The notes beneath the pieces were generated by a model, which did not search any database, was not told where the DNA came from, and worked only from the letters and a program-made list of their open reading frames with translations. From Turbatrix aceti (Eukaryota > Nematoda > Chromadorea > Rhabditida > Panagrolaimidae): a stretch of DNA of 64,000 bases. Each line of letters begins with the position of its first letter. Positions within the stretch are counted from its first letter, which is position 1. A program made the translations under genes and the position numbers. Positions 13,255 through 24,895 of the stretch are shown in pieces. The stretch spans positions 5,465,246 through 5,529,245 of the forward strand of contig OZ017770.1 in NCBI GenBank assembly GCA_963969345.1. Reading direction: 5' to 3'.

Positions 13255-15713
13255 CTAGGAAATAGTAATCGGTTCATTATTTGTATCCATTGACGTTGCA
13301 AGACCGTCCGAGACGCTAGATTTCACCACGTTATCCATTTTCTTATTCAACAAAAATCGAAGCCGAAAGATACCGATTTCCAAAATGGCGCCATTTTTCA
13401 GAGCCATAGAATTTTTTCTTTCCAAGTATTCAGAGTCTGCAAAAATTGTAGATCCTCCATTGTTGTAAATCATCCATTGTCCGTCTTGGAGATACAAATA
13501 GCAGCAGATACGTTCACCCGTTCTTAGCGGACCTAAAAAATCATTATATGTAGACAGAGAATCAAATATCAATTCCAAACCTTCGTCAAAGAGATCGATG
13601 TCGCAGGAAGTATTCGAAGTGTTACGACCAATGACCACGCTCGGTTTCACGATGTTGAAGCATTTATGAGCCCCAATAAGACGCGCGAGCACTGTCGGTT
13701 GCATCACATCGCTCCGGAAACCCGCATTGTCAGTTGATTCCGTCAAGACATGCGTCGCGCGCGCCGAGTGTGCCTTCGAGATTGTAGTGTCTCTCGGTAA
13801 AAGTCCTATATCGGCGTCGGAGAACTCGTCTTCCTGCATCTGAGCGATGAAATCAAAGTCGCGTTCGAACTGAAATTTGGACGTCAAAAATGGGAAAAAA
13901 TATTTAGAAGGGTGTCTGCAAGCCGATTTTCCAATAAGGGGGAAAGTCCGACCAGACAATTTTTACACTTTTAAATGTTTTGAGCCAAAGTTGTAGAGGA
14001 CCCTAAGAGCAGTCTATATCCGCGAAATTAGATTTTTTTAAATCGGATTCTAAAGATTTAGCTTCAGACGTGTTTTTCATTAAATCCGATGGCATACGCG
14101 TCTAAAAATTTGCATACGGGGATTTCAAAGGGCGGAGCATACGATGGCGTACTCAAAAAACAACTGCCAATATTTTTTGTTGACACCTATCTTATCGGAA
14201 AGTGCGATTTTTTCTGCATAGAATCCGGTGTTGCTTCAAAAAACATAGAGTAGGTTACGCTAAAATAATCACCTCGGAAAAATCAACTGCTGGACGCTGA
14301 TCAGCGAGTTCCCGGTTTTCCTTCAGGGTATTCCAATAGTTAAGCAGATTTTCAGCTCTCCGAGACCAATGAAAGACATCTTGGTTGCGCTCCAAGAGCT
14401 CTTTGAAGGCCTCTTTGGTTGCAGGTTCGGTACTGTTACGGGCCGTGAGGATATTTCGCTCGCCAGCGCTCAGCGGCAGATGTTTTGCGATCAACTCTTC
14501 TTGGTTGGCAATATTTGCCTCTCTGATACGATTCCGAATAAATCGGTTGCAGTCTTCGTTAGAAGTCCACAGATACCAACGAACTTCCATGTCGTATGGC
14601 GTGTGCCCGTTGAAGAGTCCTGTGGCATATGGAATGTCATCTAACTGAAAACGGATTAAAAAATATATAAAAATGAATTAAGAAATGATTACATGTCGAA
14701 CAGCCGTATCAAGCAGTATGTCGTCTTCGGGAACAAACTGATCAAAAATTTTACACAGCATCTTCTGGGTGTCGGGGTGCTTATAGCAGCCGAGATAAGC
14801 GTGTTGAACAGGGAGCTTAATTCGGGGAATCGGCCTTCGTTTGGATTTCACGTCCGCGATGCTCGGCAAAGTCAGCTGCATCGAAGAAAAGGAAGAAGTC
14901 GGCTTCGATGGTTTCGCGGCAGAAGCATTTTCCAGCACCGGTTTTGTTGTCAGAGAGTCGTTCATCTTTGCCATTTTCGCCGGTGGTTGGGAGTCTTCAA
15001 TAGCTTTGGGTGGCGCAGTACGCTTTTGGATCCGAGGAAATCCAGAGAGCGGAGGAGGTATAATATTTTTAGCAGGATAAGCTTCGGCTCGGACAAAAAT
15101 TTCTTTCTTTGGTTCGTCCTAAAATATTAGCAGATAAACGAGGACAGAAATGGACGGCATACACTATCGCTGTCTTCGTCGTCTTTTTCTTTCTCGCTAT
15201 CGTAGTTGGATTCTACGATAATTTTGTCAGGTGAAAGAAAAAGTTCTTTTCGCACTGGTTGAGGCTTCATCAGTCTAAATTATGTCTGTTTATATCAACC
15301 TGAGCCCGGCTTGATTACTTACGGCCTGCAAAGTGGCTTCGACGCTACAAAACATGTCGAACCGTCGGCAAGCGTTATTTTCCTAATGTTTTCTCGTTCT
15401 TTTAAAGAATTCTTTGTTTTCTTAACAAGACCTGGCTTTCGGGCAAGAACAGTCTTGGAGAGTGGTTTTGAGATCGTGGACTTGGCAATGATCAAATTCG
15501 GTTTAACAGCTTTGCTAACATTTACATTTTTTACCGCCGAAGTCTCTTGATTTTTCGGCGACCGAGATCGGGGCCTGGGCCGTGGTGGGGCGTCCATAGG
15601 CTTGCCAACAGGGGTAGTGACAACGGCATCAGGAGGTTTTCGGGGATTATTATTCGCCTAAACAGGTAATTCTTTTGGAATTTTTTTCCTGAAAAAGTCT
15701 TCACACTTACCAT
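13255..15713 (-). CDS. MCRS1: Microspherule protein 1 homologue (MCRS N-domain plus FHA)
   Basis: The initiator ATG (15713-15711) stands alone before an intron. The next exon starts at 15657 (ANNNPRKPPDAVV) and runs to 15323. Further exons are near 15280-15165, 15119-14690, 14646-14275 and 13869-13255. The N-terminal third is basic and Pro/Ser-rich. The MCRS N-domain follows: DILLDTAVRH / DDIPYATGLFNGHTP and EVRWYLWTSNE, matching the family's conserved 'RWY.LL' helix pair. The C-terminus is an FHA domain with VIGRNTSNTSCDIDLFDEG and, near the end, LKNGAILEIGIFRLRFLLN, as in MCRS1. The protein is a subunit of the NSL acetyltransferase and INO80 remodelling complexes and also has centrosomal roles. 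FHA domains bind phosphothreonine. Assignment is firm; middle exon edges are approximate. Confidence 0.87.
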
Positions 15714-16498
15714 GGCAAATACAGACACAAGATGAATGCAATGAAGAGGTTTTGTGCCAAACTAAAAGAAGGCAGATGTCAGAGTTTGTGTGTCTGACGT
15801 ACTCTACAAACTAAAAGCGTTTGTGCGCACAAACATTGCTCGTCGGTTATCCACGGTGCATACCCTGTTCGTTCACAGAGAGACAACCCCTGAGCGCACT
15901 GGAAATGAGCGCTATAGAAAAAAAGCGCTATCCATAGTCTTACTGTTTATCAGAATACAGACGCCAAAGACTTTGATGTCGTTCACTGATATGATTTCCA
16001 GAAAAAAATGTATTTTTTAAATCGGTCCCTTGCTCAAGTCGACGGGTTCCCTGCTTCAGCCTCTTTTGCCAGGCGCAGTCCCTTGTTCTTCATCAGACCT
16101 TGACAGCGGACATCACAACACGGACGCACGATAAACATGATGGCGCGAAATCAAACCTAACGCTTTGCCATGTTTCTTGGGTTAATAAAACAACAGTTTA
16201 AGTGTTAAGGGTGACTTTACAGTATCCTATGATTTCGCGTGAAAACGACGTTATTCTATCAATCTAGGTATCAACGCGACGCAAAGCGGTCGCTTTTATT
16301 CATCTTACACTTTTCACTTTTCTTTCCCATCATTTTTTCGTTTCCATTTATTTTCCTAAAGTTGTGGCACGTCAAACATCCTGTTTATTCCCGTGATCCA
16401 ACCGCCATGAAACTAATGAGGCTAAGCCTAAAACTTTTTGGGCTTTTGATATTTTTATCAATGCCGTTTTTCATTTAAAATAATCATTTTTTTGCAGA
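15714..16498. other. Shared upstream region of MCRS1 (-) and zinc-finger gene A (+)
   Basis: Divergent arrangement with 785 bases between start codons. A splice acceptor TTTTTTGCAG (ending 16497) lies just before the ATG of the plus gene, so a non-coding exon or a trans-spliced leader is expected. No other feature is supported. Confidence 0.5.
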
Positions 16499-19400
16499 AT
16501 GATTCAATTGACTTCTCAGGCATTGGCTAATAGCATTCGAGAACTTCGGCATGGACCTTGGATCAGTCCTCCATCGGAAGTAACACCAGGCCAGCGGATT
16601 GTACTTCCTATGATTCCTGATACACCAGATGGTGTGTTTTTATAAAGCTTTTCAGTGCATTCCAGCGTCGTTGATTTTTTGGATTCGTATTTGGATTTAC
16701 CTATTCCTAATTTAAAAAAAACACCGTAATACAGATTCTCGCTAAATATTATATGCATACTTATTTTAGTATAAAGGTTATACTAGTACACACATTTTAG
16801 TTCTTACCCCGGAAGAAATCGCTGAGTATCGTGCCAAAAAAGCTGCCCAAAAAGCCGCTGCCAAGGATGCTCCTGTTTCCAGCTTTCAGCAGATGTTCCA
16901 ACCGATCTACGACAATCCTCTAATTTTGCCCGTTTCTGAATTGGACAAGAAGTGGGCTGCCTATTGTAAGTTTTAAAAGACTTCTAATTTTGAATTAACA
17001 GAGTGACAGTGCTCCTAATATTATACATGAAACTGATTTTAAAATCGGGCCGCTGACGTCTTGCGGTCGGTTCTAAATTTTCAGGCCAAAGCCGCGAACG
17101 GGCGGCCAGTTTTCAACCAGTGTTGTCGGGTTATCTGACCCTAAATCTCCGGGTCAGGTTACCCGAATCTTTCTGGTTCGGTTTTGGCTCGGGTAACACG
17201 AAATATTCGGTTTCGGGCCGGGTAACCTGAAAATTTCGGGTCCGGGTCGGGTTTTGCCAAAAAATTTCCGAACCCAGCAACACTGGCCAAAACATCTGAA
17301 AATCATACTTTAGTCGAAAAAGTTTGAAGACCGGTCGCGCGGTTTTTGCGTCCAGCCGGCGAATTTTGTGCCTTAGTTGTACATATGATTGAATTGTTTT
17401 AGTGAAAACTCGCAGTAAGCCAGAGGGATATCCTCTCCGATGCATTACCCGTAGCATGCATGGTTTACGTCGCAATTTCCGTCGCTACTTTTATCGTTCG
17501 AACCCGCCCATGATTTTCCGACGGTATATGCGGCACATTCGCCGGTACAACCGCAACCGATACAATCGACGTCGGATGGTAAGAAACACCAATGCTGTAC
17601 CCTCAAAGGGTCAAGAAATTCTTCGAAAGTATGTTTTTGCTTTGTTACAGATTTGTCATTCGAGCCGAGCTTCCGAGTTCTATCCGCGCGAGCGAGCCGA
17701 GCCGCCCGCTCGAATGCTTGGCCCAGAGAATTCCAAGCTAAGCCTAAAATATGACTCAAAAAAATATTTAAAAAATTATTTTTTGATGTTGAAACTGTTA
17801 CATTCGGGGTTAATTTACGAATTCTAAAAGTGTTTTATTTTATAAAATAGTTTTGTTTCCCGGGGTATAAAATTTTGCAATGTTAGTTTCGAAATTTTGA
17901 GCCGAGCCGCTCGACTCGCCTCGGTGATCCGATCTAGGAACAATTTTGGCTCGGTTGACAACTCGACATTGCTAGCATCTACGGTTTCTGTAATTCTAAT
18001 TTTACAAATTTCAGCTTCCACCGGGAATATCTGGAGGAGTACAACGCCGCGAAGGAAAAGAAGCCGAAACCAGAGCGGCCTCAACGAAATGCCTTTTCTG
18101 GTCTGTCAGAGGAAATCAAGAGTTATTATGGACATCGTGGCGATCCGCTCAAGCACATTCCACCTAGTAAGTTGCTTTTGACTTTTCATTGTTTGAAATT
18201 TTGTGTTTCAGCTCGCCGCATGTTTTACTGGCAAACATTCTTTCGTACCTGGACCGAGTACGGTATGCGTCCTGATGTCCTGTCGACGCTCAACGTCAAA
18301 CTCCCGTATGCGCCCAGTATTGACGAAATCATTGCTGCAGAAAAACGTAATCAGCCTGCAACTCCAGATGTGGATCGTGTATTGATGCCTCCTCCTGCCA
18401 GCACGCTTCCCCCGCAACCGGCCGATCCTGCGTACGTTTTTCTAAAATACGCTCATTGATATATTTTTTTTATTTTCAGTGCTGAACGTAGCTTCCATTG
18501 TACTGCTCCGGACTGCACCAAGAGCTACAAGCATCTTCAAGGCCTGCGTGCTCATTTCAAGCAGCAGCATCCCAATTTGCCGGTTCCCAATCGAGAGCAG
18601 TTCAAACACATTCTTTCTAACCCGAAGGACAAGGTCGACGGCGGCAACGCACAAGCAAACGCGAATCGGAAGAGTTCCGTCGTGCGTCCTGTATCCGGTG
18701 TACGCACGACTACAACAAAACGCGTATCTCGTAGCCCAAAGAGCGACGTTAGCATGACCTCGCCTCCGATGCCCCAGCAAGTTGGCCAGCGGCCCCAGCT
18801 CATGCGACAGAATCCGATTCGACATCCCCGCGTTATTCAGCGTCCTCAGCTTTCTCGTCCTCAAATGATACAGATCACGGATCCCGCTGCCATGCAGATC
18901 GGTCACGTTGCGCCAATGGTTGTCGAACAGCCTGCAGCTGTGGAAGAACCCGAACCAGAAGTTGCTCCACCGGAGGCAGTCTCGCAGGCACCGCCGCAGC
19001 CAACGGAGACTCAACCTACACCTCAGCAAACTGTTCCGCCTGCTGAGCCAATGGAGGTAGATTCTCCGGCCGCCGCTTCGTCTGTCCATGCCCGCGATTC
19101 TCCCGCAGTTACGAGTTCCAATGAAAGCACTCCGGCATCTTCGCAATCGACGGCCATTCCTGAGCCTGCTACGCCTTCCCAGGTGACTACTCCGGCCGCG
19201 CAACTGCCTACTTCCTCGCCGGCATCGACGACGCCGAAGGCCAAAGCCCAGCCGAAGCAGAAGATCAAGTGTGTGTACTGTACAAAAATGTATGCTGCTA
19301 ACTCGACGTACCAAAAGCATCTTCGCGATGTACACCCTGCGGAGATTGGTCCGAGCTCTGGCATGCAGAACGTCATCTATCAGCCTGAGATCTTTGTACC

Positions 19401-20803
19401 TGTGGTCATGGATCAGCCGCAGCAAAACATTATTTATCTCTCGCAACAAGCTCCTCAAGGCACTAGCCAGGATCCCATTGAAATTGATCTCACTAACGAT
19501 AACGATAACAACGATGGACGCCGCGGAATCGGAAATACCGCAGCGAATGATCCTTCGTGCGGCAACCGGTATCAGCGGTACAACGTCTACACCCATCGCG
19601 GCCAGCATGTCACGTTTATCGATCAGAACCTGACTCCTATTACCTTTAACGGTGGTAACATTCCCCAGATTTTGGACGTGAGTATATTTGACAAAATCTG
19701 TTTTTATGTTTATTGTTTTTGTTTTTTAGGCTTTACTGGGCGACAAACCAATGCGGCCTGGCCAGCAGACTTCGGTCGAGAAACCCATGATGTGCATTCT
19801 CAATGTCGCTAATTCGACAAATCCGGGACAGTCGAATAATCGGACTGTCTTTATGTCTCAGAATGTTACAAACATGGCCCATCCCCGACTGGCTACTGCA
19901 CCGATTAGTCGCCCCACCATTCAGCCGATCAGCCAGTCCGTCGGCGCAGCTCGGCAGACCGCTGCGGTTCACGTCACCGTTCAGCAGCAGCCGGACGGTT
20001 CGTACATTCAGGTACCTCCTCCGATGGCATCCAACGCACGAACCAGCAATCTCCGTGTCTTCAATGTTCGCCCGTCTACTCCTGCTCATGAGAGCGGCAT
20101 CAGTTCTTCGGACGATACGGATACTACCTATTCATCCCCTCCGCAACTTGTACCTCAGCAGACGGTTTCGCAGCAGCAGGGCCACCGTCCTCATGTGCGC
20201 TTTGTTCAAAACGCCGGCCCGCGGCGAAACGTCGTCAAAATCAATCCCAGCATGCCACGTCCCAACACGGTTCGCTATGCCAGCAATCCACTGATTTCTT
20301 ATACGCTCGGAGGCGGCGTCACCTACCGCCCGACTGGTCAAACGGTCAATCCGGTGCGTGTTGTTGCTGCCGGCAAACAAGGCCAAGGTCCTCGGCAGTT
20401 CATTCCCCAAACCGTTCGAGGTGGCATGCCAGTCAACCTGCGGCCTATTCCCTATGGAAGCCGTGGCGTGCGACCTCCCATTCCCGTGGTCACGCCTTCT
20501 ATGAGTGGCGGTGGACCCAACGTTGTATATGGCCGCAACATCATTGGAAAAAAGCCTTCTCTTGCCCCCCGTGTTGCCCAGGCTGTTCGACCCAGCACCC
20601 GTCCCAACATCGGCACTGCTCGCCTTCCAGGCGCCCCAGCGATGCGCGTGACGATCGGTCAGCGTCCGCCTGTGCCGACGACTTCGACTGCCATACCGAC
20701 GCCAGCTCAGCCTTCTGCTCCTGTTGTTCCAGTTGTTACCGAGCAAACGACTCAGCCCCCTTCAACGGTTTCCGTGCCTCCGCCGAGCACTTCGACTGCT
20801 TGA
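16499..20803 (+). CDS. Large Pro/Gln-rich C2H2 zinc-finger protein (copy A)
   Basis: Exons 16499-16631, 16801-16965, 17403-17628, 18015-18166, 18212-18431, 18480-19677 and 19730-20803 join in frame to 1055 residues. Order of parts: an N-terminal segment of about 100 residues with an Ala/Lys helix (EEIAEYRAKKAAQKAAAK); an Arg/Tyr-rich stretch; a region with RMFYWQTFFRTWTEYG; a C2H2 finger FHCTAPDCTKSY..HFKQQH (C-x4-C, about residues 301-326); a long Pro/Gln/Thr-rich region; a second finger IKCVYCTKMY..HLRDVH (C-x2-C); then a long low-complexity Pro/Val/Arg/Gln tail. The tail looks like a transcription-regulator activation region. No family is recognised. Two introns carry inverted-repeat insertions. 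A rearranged duplicate lies 8-9 kb downstream. Confidence 0.85.
17118..17285. mobile_element. Short inverted-repeat element, CAGTGTTG family (in intron 2 of gene A)
   Basis: Begins CAGTGTTGTCGGGT and ends AGCAACACTG, so the ends are inverted repeats of each other. The interior is low-complexity CGGGTAACCCGA-type sequence. No open frame, therefore non-autonomous. CAG..CTG ends suit hAT elements, but a matching 8-bp duplication is not visible here. Confidence 0.6.
17648..17975. repeat. GAGCCGAGC-rich element in intron 3 of gene A
   Basis: Left edge CAGATTTGTCATTCGAGCCG and right edge GGCTCGGTTGACAACTCGAC are imperfect inverted repeats around an AT-rich core. Both ends carry repeated GAGCCGAGC or GGCTCG words. 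The same word pattern recurs at 29455-29605. Edges are uncertain by several bases. Confidence 0.45.
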
Positions 20804-21015
20804 ATTAAATTTATGTTATTGTTTATTCTTGTGTTTTTTGGTTATAACTGTATTATTTTCAAATAATAATATAGCGAACGAAAATTCAAATTTTGTGAAA
20901 AAACAAGAAAAATTCATGAAAATATGATATTAGTTTGTTAGTATGGTTTTCGGATGTTCAAAAGCATGAGTCTGTAAGCTGGAGATTTTGCAGGCTGCCT
21001 AACGGTCATCGCCAC

Positions 21016-21139
21016 CAGTGTTGTCGGGTAGCCAAAACTTCCGGGTACCCGACCCAAACCCGAAGCCGAAACTTTCGGGTACCCGACCAGAAAACTCTAA
21101 GTTTTGGGTCGGGTTCGGGTCGAGTCCCCGACAACACTA
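21016..21139. mobile_element. Short inverted-repeat element, CAGTGTTG family
   Basis: Starts CAGTGTTGTCGGGT and ends ACCCGACAACACTA-like (CCCCGACAACACTA), a near-perfect terminal inverted repeat over about 13 bases. The interior is made of GGGTACCCGA and GGGTCGGGT words. Non-coding. Confidence 0.62.
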
Positions 21140-21240
21140 AAAATGCCGCAAGATAAATCATCATAGTTAGAACCCTTCCCTCTTCGTGCAATCTCGATAC
21201 TCATCATCGTCTCTTTAATTTTGTAATGAATAATTAGGCA

Positions 21241-21280
21241 CGAGTAAGAGTAAGAAAGTAAAGTAAAGTAAAATAAAAAA
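21241..21280. repeat. GTAAA-type microsatellite
   Basis: Run of GAGTAAGAGTAAG then AAAGTAAAGTAAAGTAAAAT units, about 40 bases. Confidence 0.6.
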
Positions 21281-21486
21281 GTTAGAACCCTAACTAAGGA
21301 GTTTACTTTCTTATTTTAAGCGACACAATTGAAAGGAAAAAAATCAAAAACGAATCACACCCAATATAGGATTCACTGAATCAGATAACGGAACCCGGAA
21401 ATCGTATCCGTTGAACAAAAAATGAAAACAAGGCAAACCATAATAACAGAAAAGTAGAGCAAGCATTCCGGGCCAGTAAGGCCACA

Positions 21487-22955
21487 TTACTTGAAACCAC
21501 CACGGCTACGGTTGCGACCGCGGTTCTTCGTCGTCACAAAGGCACCCATGAGTTCAAATGCAGCCTTCGCCGCCGCGTGCTTGGCGTGCTCAAGAGTGAC
21601 ACCTTCGCCGCAGAAGGTGTGTTTGCAATGAGGTGACAGCGCCATATCCTTCGGGGTTTCTTCCACGTCGAAGAAGAAGAGAGCACAAAAGGGCTTACGC
21701 CCTTCAACGACGGCGAATTCCTTGAATGCAAAACTCGCAGTATTGCCAACCACAGCACGGAGCAATTTCAGCGTCTCGGCGTCCTTCAGGAAATCAGCAG
21801 CCTTATCCGATTTGAGCGCCTTTTGGCACAGAATTGTGAAGTCCTGGCGACCAGCCACTGCCGGTAGACGATGATCAGCAATCTTCTTTTTGAACGCTGA
21901 AACCAGAAAGAAAAAACGTATTTTAAGACAGGGAAGCTAAAAAACAAACCTTCGACACGCAGACCCGGAAGAAGAGCCTCGACAGCCCATTGGAGCGCAT
22001 TGTGAGCACCGCTCACGTCTCCGAGGCGTTTGATTTCCATCTCACCGGCTTTGAGCTCGTAGCGGAAGTCTCCTTGCTGTTTGGCATGCGGCAGAACGTA
22101 GGAGTAGTTGCCCTCAGTGCTGAAAAAAAGAGAAAAAAACATAAAAACATAAAGCACCAAGACTTACAGTTTTTTGATCTCGACCAGGCCATAAAAAAGG
22201 CTGCAGTCTCTGTCGTCACAGATCGGACACTTCTCCAGAGGCATCGCCGAATCCGTGGTGCATGGTTGCAGGCTTCCAGAATTGTTCAAGCCAGACAAAG
22301 CGTTGGAAATGTCCGTCGAGGCACTGATCAAGATATCCGCCGAGACATCCATGGGAACATCCGCCGAGATCGATGCAACAGTCGAGACATCCATCGAGGC
22401 AACGGTCGAGACTTCCATCGGGGCAGCAGTCAAGACATCCTTCGGAGCAACAGTCGGGACATCCATCGGAGCAGCAGTCGGGACTTCCTTCGAAACATCG
22501 TCATTCGGATTCTCACCAATAACCTTCACCGTGCTCTCACGCGGCGGCATCAGAGCGAGGATAGAGTCCCTGAAAAACCATACATATTAACAACAAAAAA
22601 TATAATACTTACAAATGAAGAATGAAGTCGGCAAGCTGTTGTTGAGCGATCTCGCCATTTTTCAAGTCAAATGCCTGTTCTATGACGAACATGTTAGTGT
22701 TCCTGAACTCAGCCAACATATAGGCCGTGGCACTGTACTTGGCGTCCTTCTTGCTGCGACCGGATCCCGAAGTGCGGTAAGCAACCCCCTTCAATTCCAG
22801 CGATAAATCGCATTTCACGACCTGAAAAGCCAAAACCGCATGTCCTGTTTTCTTTGAACACTGCAACTTACAAGGGCGGTGACAGTAAAAGCAGGAACAA
22901 CAGTCACGCAGTTTACCTGTACGATCTTGTTAAAAATACCAGAAATATCCGACAT
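21487..22955 (-). CDS. Three-module double-stranded-RNA-binding-domain protein (paralogue C)
   Basis: Exons 22955-22872, 22821-22613, 22569-22168, 22119-21950 and 21896-21487 join to 424 residues. Residues about 3-70 form a dsRBD (IFNKIVQ..FTVTAL..GSGRSKKDAKYSATAYML) with the RNA-contacting G.G.SKK.AK motif. A Thr/Val/Ala/Asp repeat linker and a small cysteine pair motif CPICDDRDC (about 213-221) follow. Residues 232-290 (DFRYELK..GDVSGAHNALQWAVEALL) look like a degenerate dsRBD. Residues about 325-395 end in GEGVTLEHAKHAAAKAAFELM, a third dsRBD-type end. The tail is RGRNRSRGG. The dsRBD-degenerate-dsRBD order recalls RDE-4/TRBP/Loquacious, partners of Dicer, but that function is inference. 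A divergent paralogue starts 924 bases away on the other strand. Confidence 0.8.
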
Positions 22956-23878
22956 GACGCGTGAACCCGTGAACGACCAGCTAAAATTAGTTATCAGTAG
23001 TACAAAGCAATACAAAGGACACTATTATGCAACATATTGTTCCCCGTTGACTCGCGCGGACAAAAATGATTACAACCCAGGTCTTGGAAGGGAATCCGAA
23101 GAATTATATGAAATCAACAAAACTGGTGGGAAGTTTTCATGGTACAATTTACAAAAAAACACGCAATTATAAGAATAACGCAATTATCGAAATCATCATC
23201 GAAGTTCTTACTCTAATATGGCCTGCAAGAAAACAAAAAAAAACATGTCATTCCACTTTGGACCGCAACACCAAAAGTAACATAATATTGAAAAAAAAGT
23301 GTTACTCTGATATAGCCTGTCGTACCAGAAGTAACAAATTGCGACAAAAAACTGTTACTCCGATGTTGTCGGTCGTGTTGCGTTTTTGGATCGGAAGCAA
23401 GAAAACGCTGCTCGCCATGCATTTTTCACAATCGCCCGAATGCTGATCGCTGCGATAATTTCTTGATCCGCTGCTATTGCTTCTCCATCTATGGCACGCG
23501 CTAGTCCCTCTCTCGTTCCATTCAAGTTTTTTGCCCGCTTAAATGCTATGCGCTCCAGATCACAAACGCCCTAGTCCAATCTCCCTTTTGCTGCAGTCCA
23601 TAAGCCTATTGCGCCCGTTCCTGCTTTCTGATACATGCACGCGAACACCTTTGTTAACGGACAGGTGAATGTGGTTCACCAACTCGTTACTAGAGGGCGT
23701 TTGACGGTTAAAAGAATACTCATAGGACTAAATTTGTGTTTGTTCGTCCAAGGTCTGAATGCGCGAAGCAACGGGGAACAGAGTTGTGCTCATTGTGTTC
23801 CCCGTTGTTCCAAGCAGCTGCTACTTAATTTTTTCAGTTCTTCGTTGTGTGGTCCTACCGAAAGACTCCGTCATAATC
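22956..23878. other. Divergent intergenic region between the two dsRBD genes
   Basis: Lies between the start codons of the head-to-head paralogues and must contain both promoters. It also holds a small repeat cluster at about 23205-23375. Open frames at 22879-23172 and 23635-23898 have no recognisable content. Confidence 0.5.
23205..23375. repeat. Tandem short repeats with GTAAC/GTTAC inverted words
   Basis: Units resembling GTTACTCTGATATAGCCTG appear near 23207, 23301 and 23352, alternating with AGTAACA words (near 23276 and 23331), so adjacent units could pair. Copies are diverged. Confidence 0.45.
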
Positions 23879-24895
23879 ATGCCGTCTGTTTACGTTGATG
23901 TATTCAACAAAATTGTCGATATACACAACATTGTTGTATCCCGTGAGTACGTCACGGTGGAACGTGGAAGCGATGTGAGTTGTTTTTTATCAAAGAGAGA
24001 AAATACGCGATTGACTTTTCAGGCGGGCTTCAAATGTTACCTTAAAATGACGCTGGCTTCTTTCCCGCACACCGTTTCCGGAGTGGGTCGCACCGCAAGG
24101 GAGGCTGACGAGGATGCTGCTCTCCATATGCTCTGGCAGCTCTTACCGACCAACGAAAAAGCCATTCGGGCGGCTTTTGCGGTTGTTCTCGCAGACGCCC
24201 CGAACTCCCAGGAAGAGACTAACGAGTTCCTCCGCGCTCTGTGAGTACCATTTTCTGTCTTTCTCGACGTAACATGTTTTTTCAGAAGTCAGTCGGGATC
24301 GCCGTCTCCGGACCGTGAAATCCTGCTTGGTGTGATGGGCGCCGCGGAAAACCCCATCTATTTGTCCTCAGATGAGGACGATCTTCCAGACACGCAGCCA
24401 GGCAAGTTGAGCAACGCGTTTTTCGTTCATGTTCTCACGATTTCAGACGAGAGCGAGATCATTCGCGATCTGATCCCAAAACCGGATATTCGTTTCCTGC
24501 ACCTCGATACGGCACTCACCTTGCACCTGTGCCCGATTTGCCGGGAGAGAGAGTGTCAGCTTCTAGATTTCCTGCTTGAAATGAAAGACCTGTAAGTCTG
24601 TTTGAAACTTGTGCGACTCTTTGTTTTCCTTTTCAAGCTCTGGTGGTGACTTTTCCATCGCTTTGCCGGGTCTCGAGGATCAAGGTGCCTTCATCTACCA
24701 CGTCAACGCTCTTGGCTTTGAAGCCAAATGTCCCGGTGGCGTCAGCAATGCCCACAAAGTTCTTGAGTGGGCCGTCGTGTCCGTGCTCTCGGCTCTACGC
24801 GACTACGGTTTGTTTTTTGACGTTGTCCGCGTTAAATATAATTTATACTGCTGGATTCAGTTGCCATGAAGAATCGCGGCGAGGAATTCAATTAG
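23879..24895 (+). CDS. dsRBD-like protein, shortened divergent paralogue D
   Basis: Exons 23879-23974, 24023-24240, 24286-24401, 24447-24591 and 24638-24807 join in frame; a short final exon 24861-24895 (VAMKNRGEEFN) or read-through to 24869 would finish it at about 260 residues. It shares with its inverted neighbour the start (VFNKIVD vs IFNKIVQ), a dsRBD-like fold, the motif CPICRERECQLLDFL and the module GGVSNAHKVLEWAVVSVL. The exon carrying that module is 170 bases in both genes with the same phases. The RNA-contacting lysines are lost (GRTAREADEDAA in place of GRSKKDAKYSA), and the third dsRBD of the neighbour is absent. An acidic SSDEDD stretch sits mid-protein. Intron 24402-24446 has a GC donor, or is coding, since it stays open. 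RNA binding is doubtful. Confidence 0.68.

Larger units (their letters stand above)
20804..21486. other. Convergent 3' regions of gene A and the dsRBD gene
   Basis: Holds a CAGTGTTG-family element (21016-21139) and a short GTAAA-type microsatellite (about 21241-21280). No gene is supported. Confidence 0.5.

Noticed and set aside
17118..17285. 8-bp target duplication around this element
   Set aside because: Flanks TTTTCAAC and GCCAAAAC do not match, so no duplication is claimed.
23635..23898. 87-codon open frame between the two dsRBD genes
   Set aside because: No domain, no splice partners, overlaps the promoter side and first codons of paralogue D in another frame.
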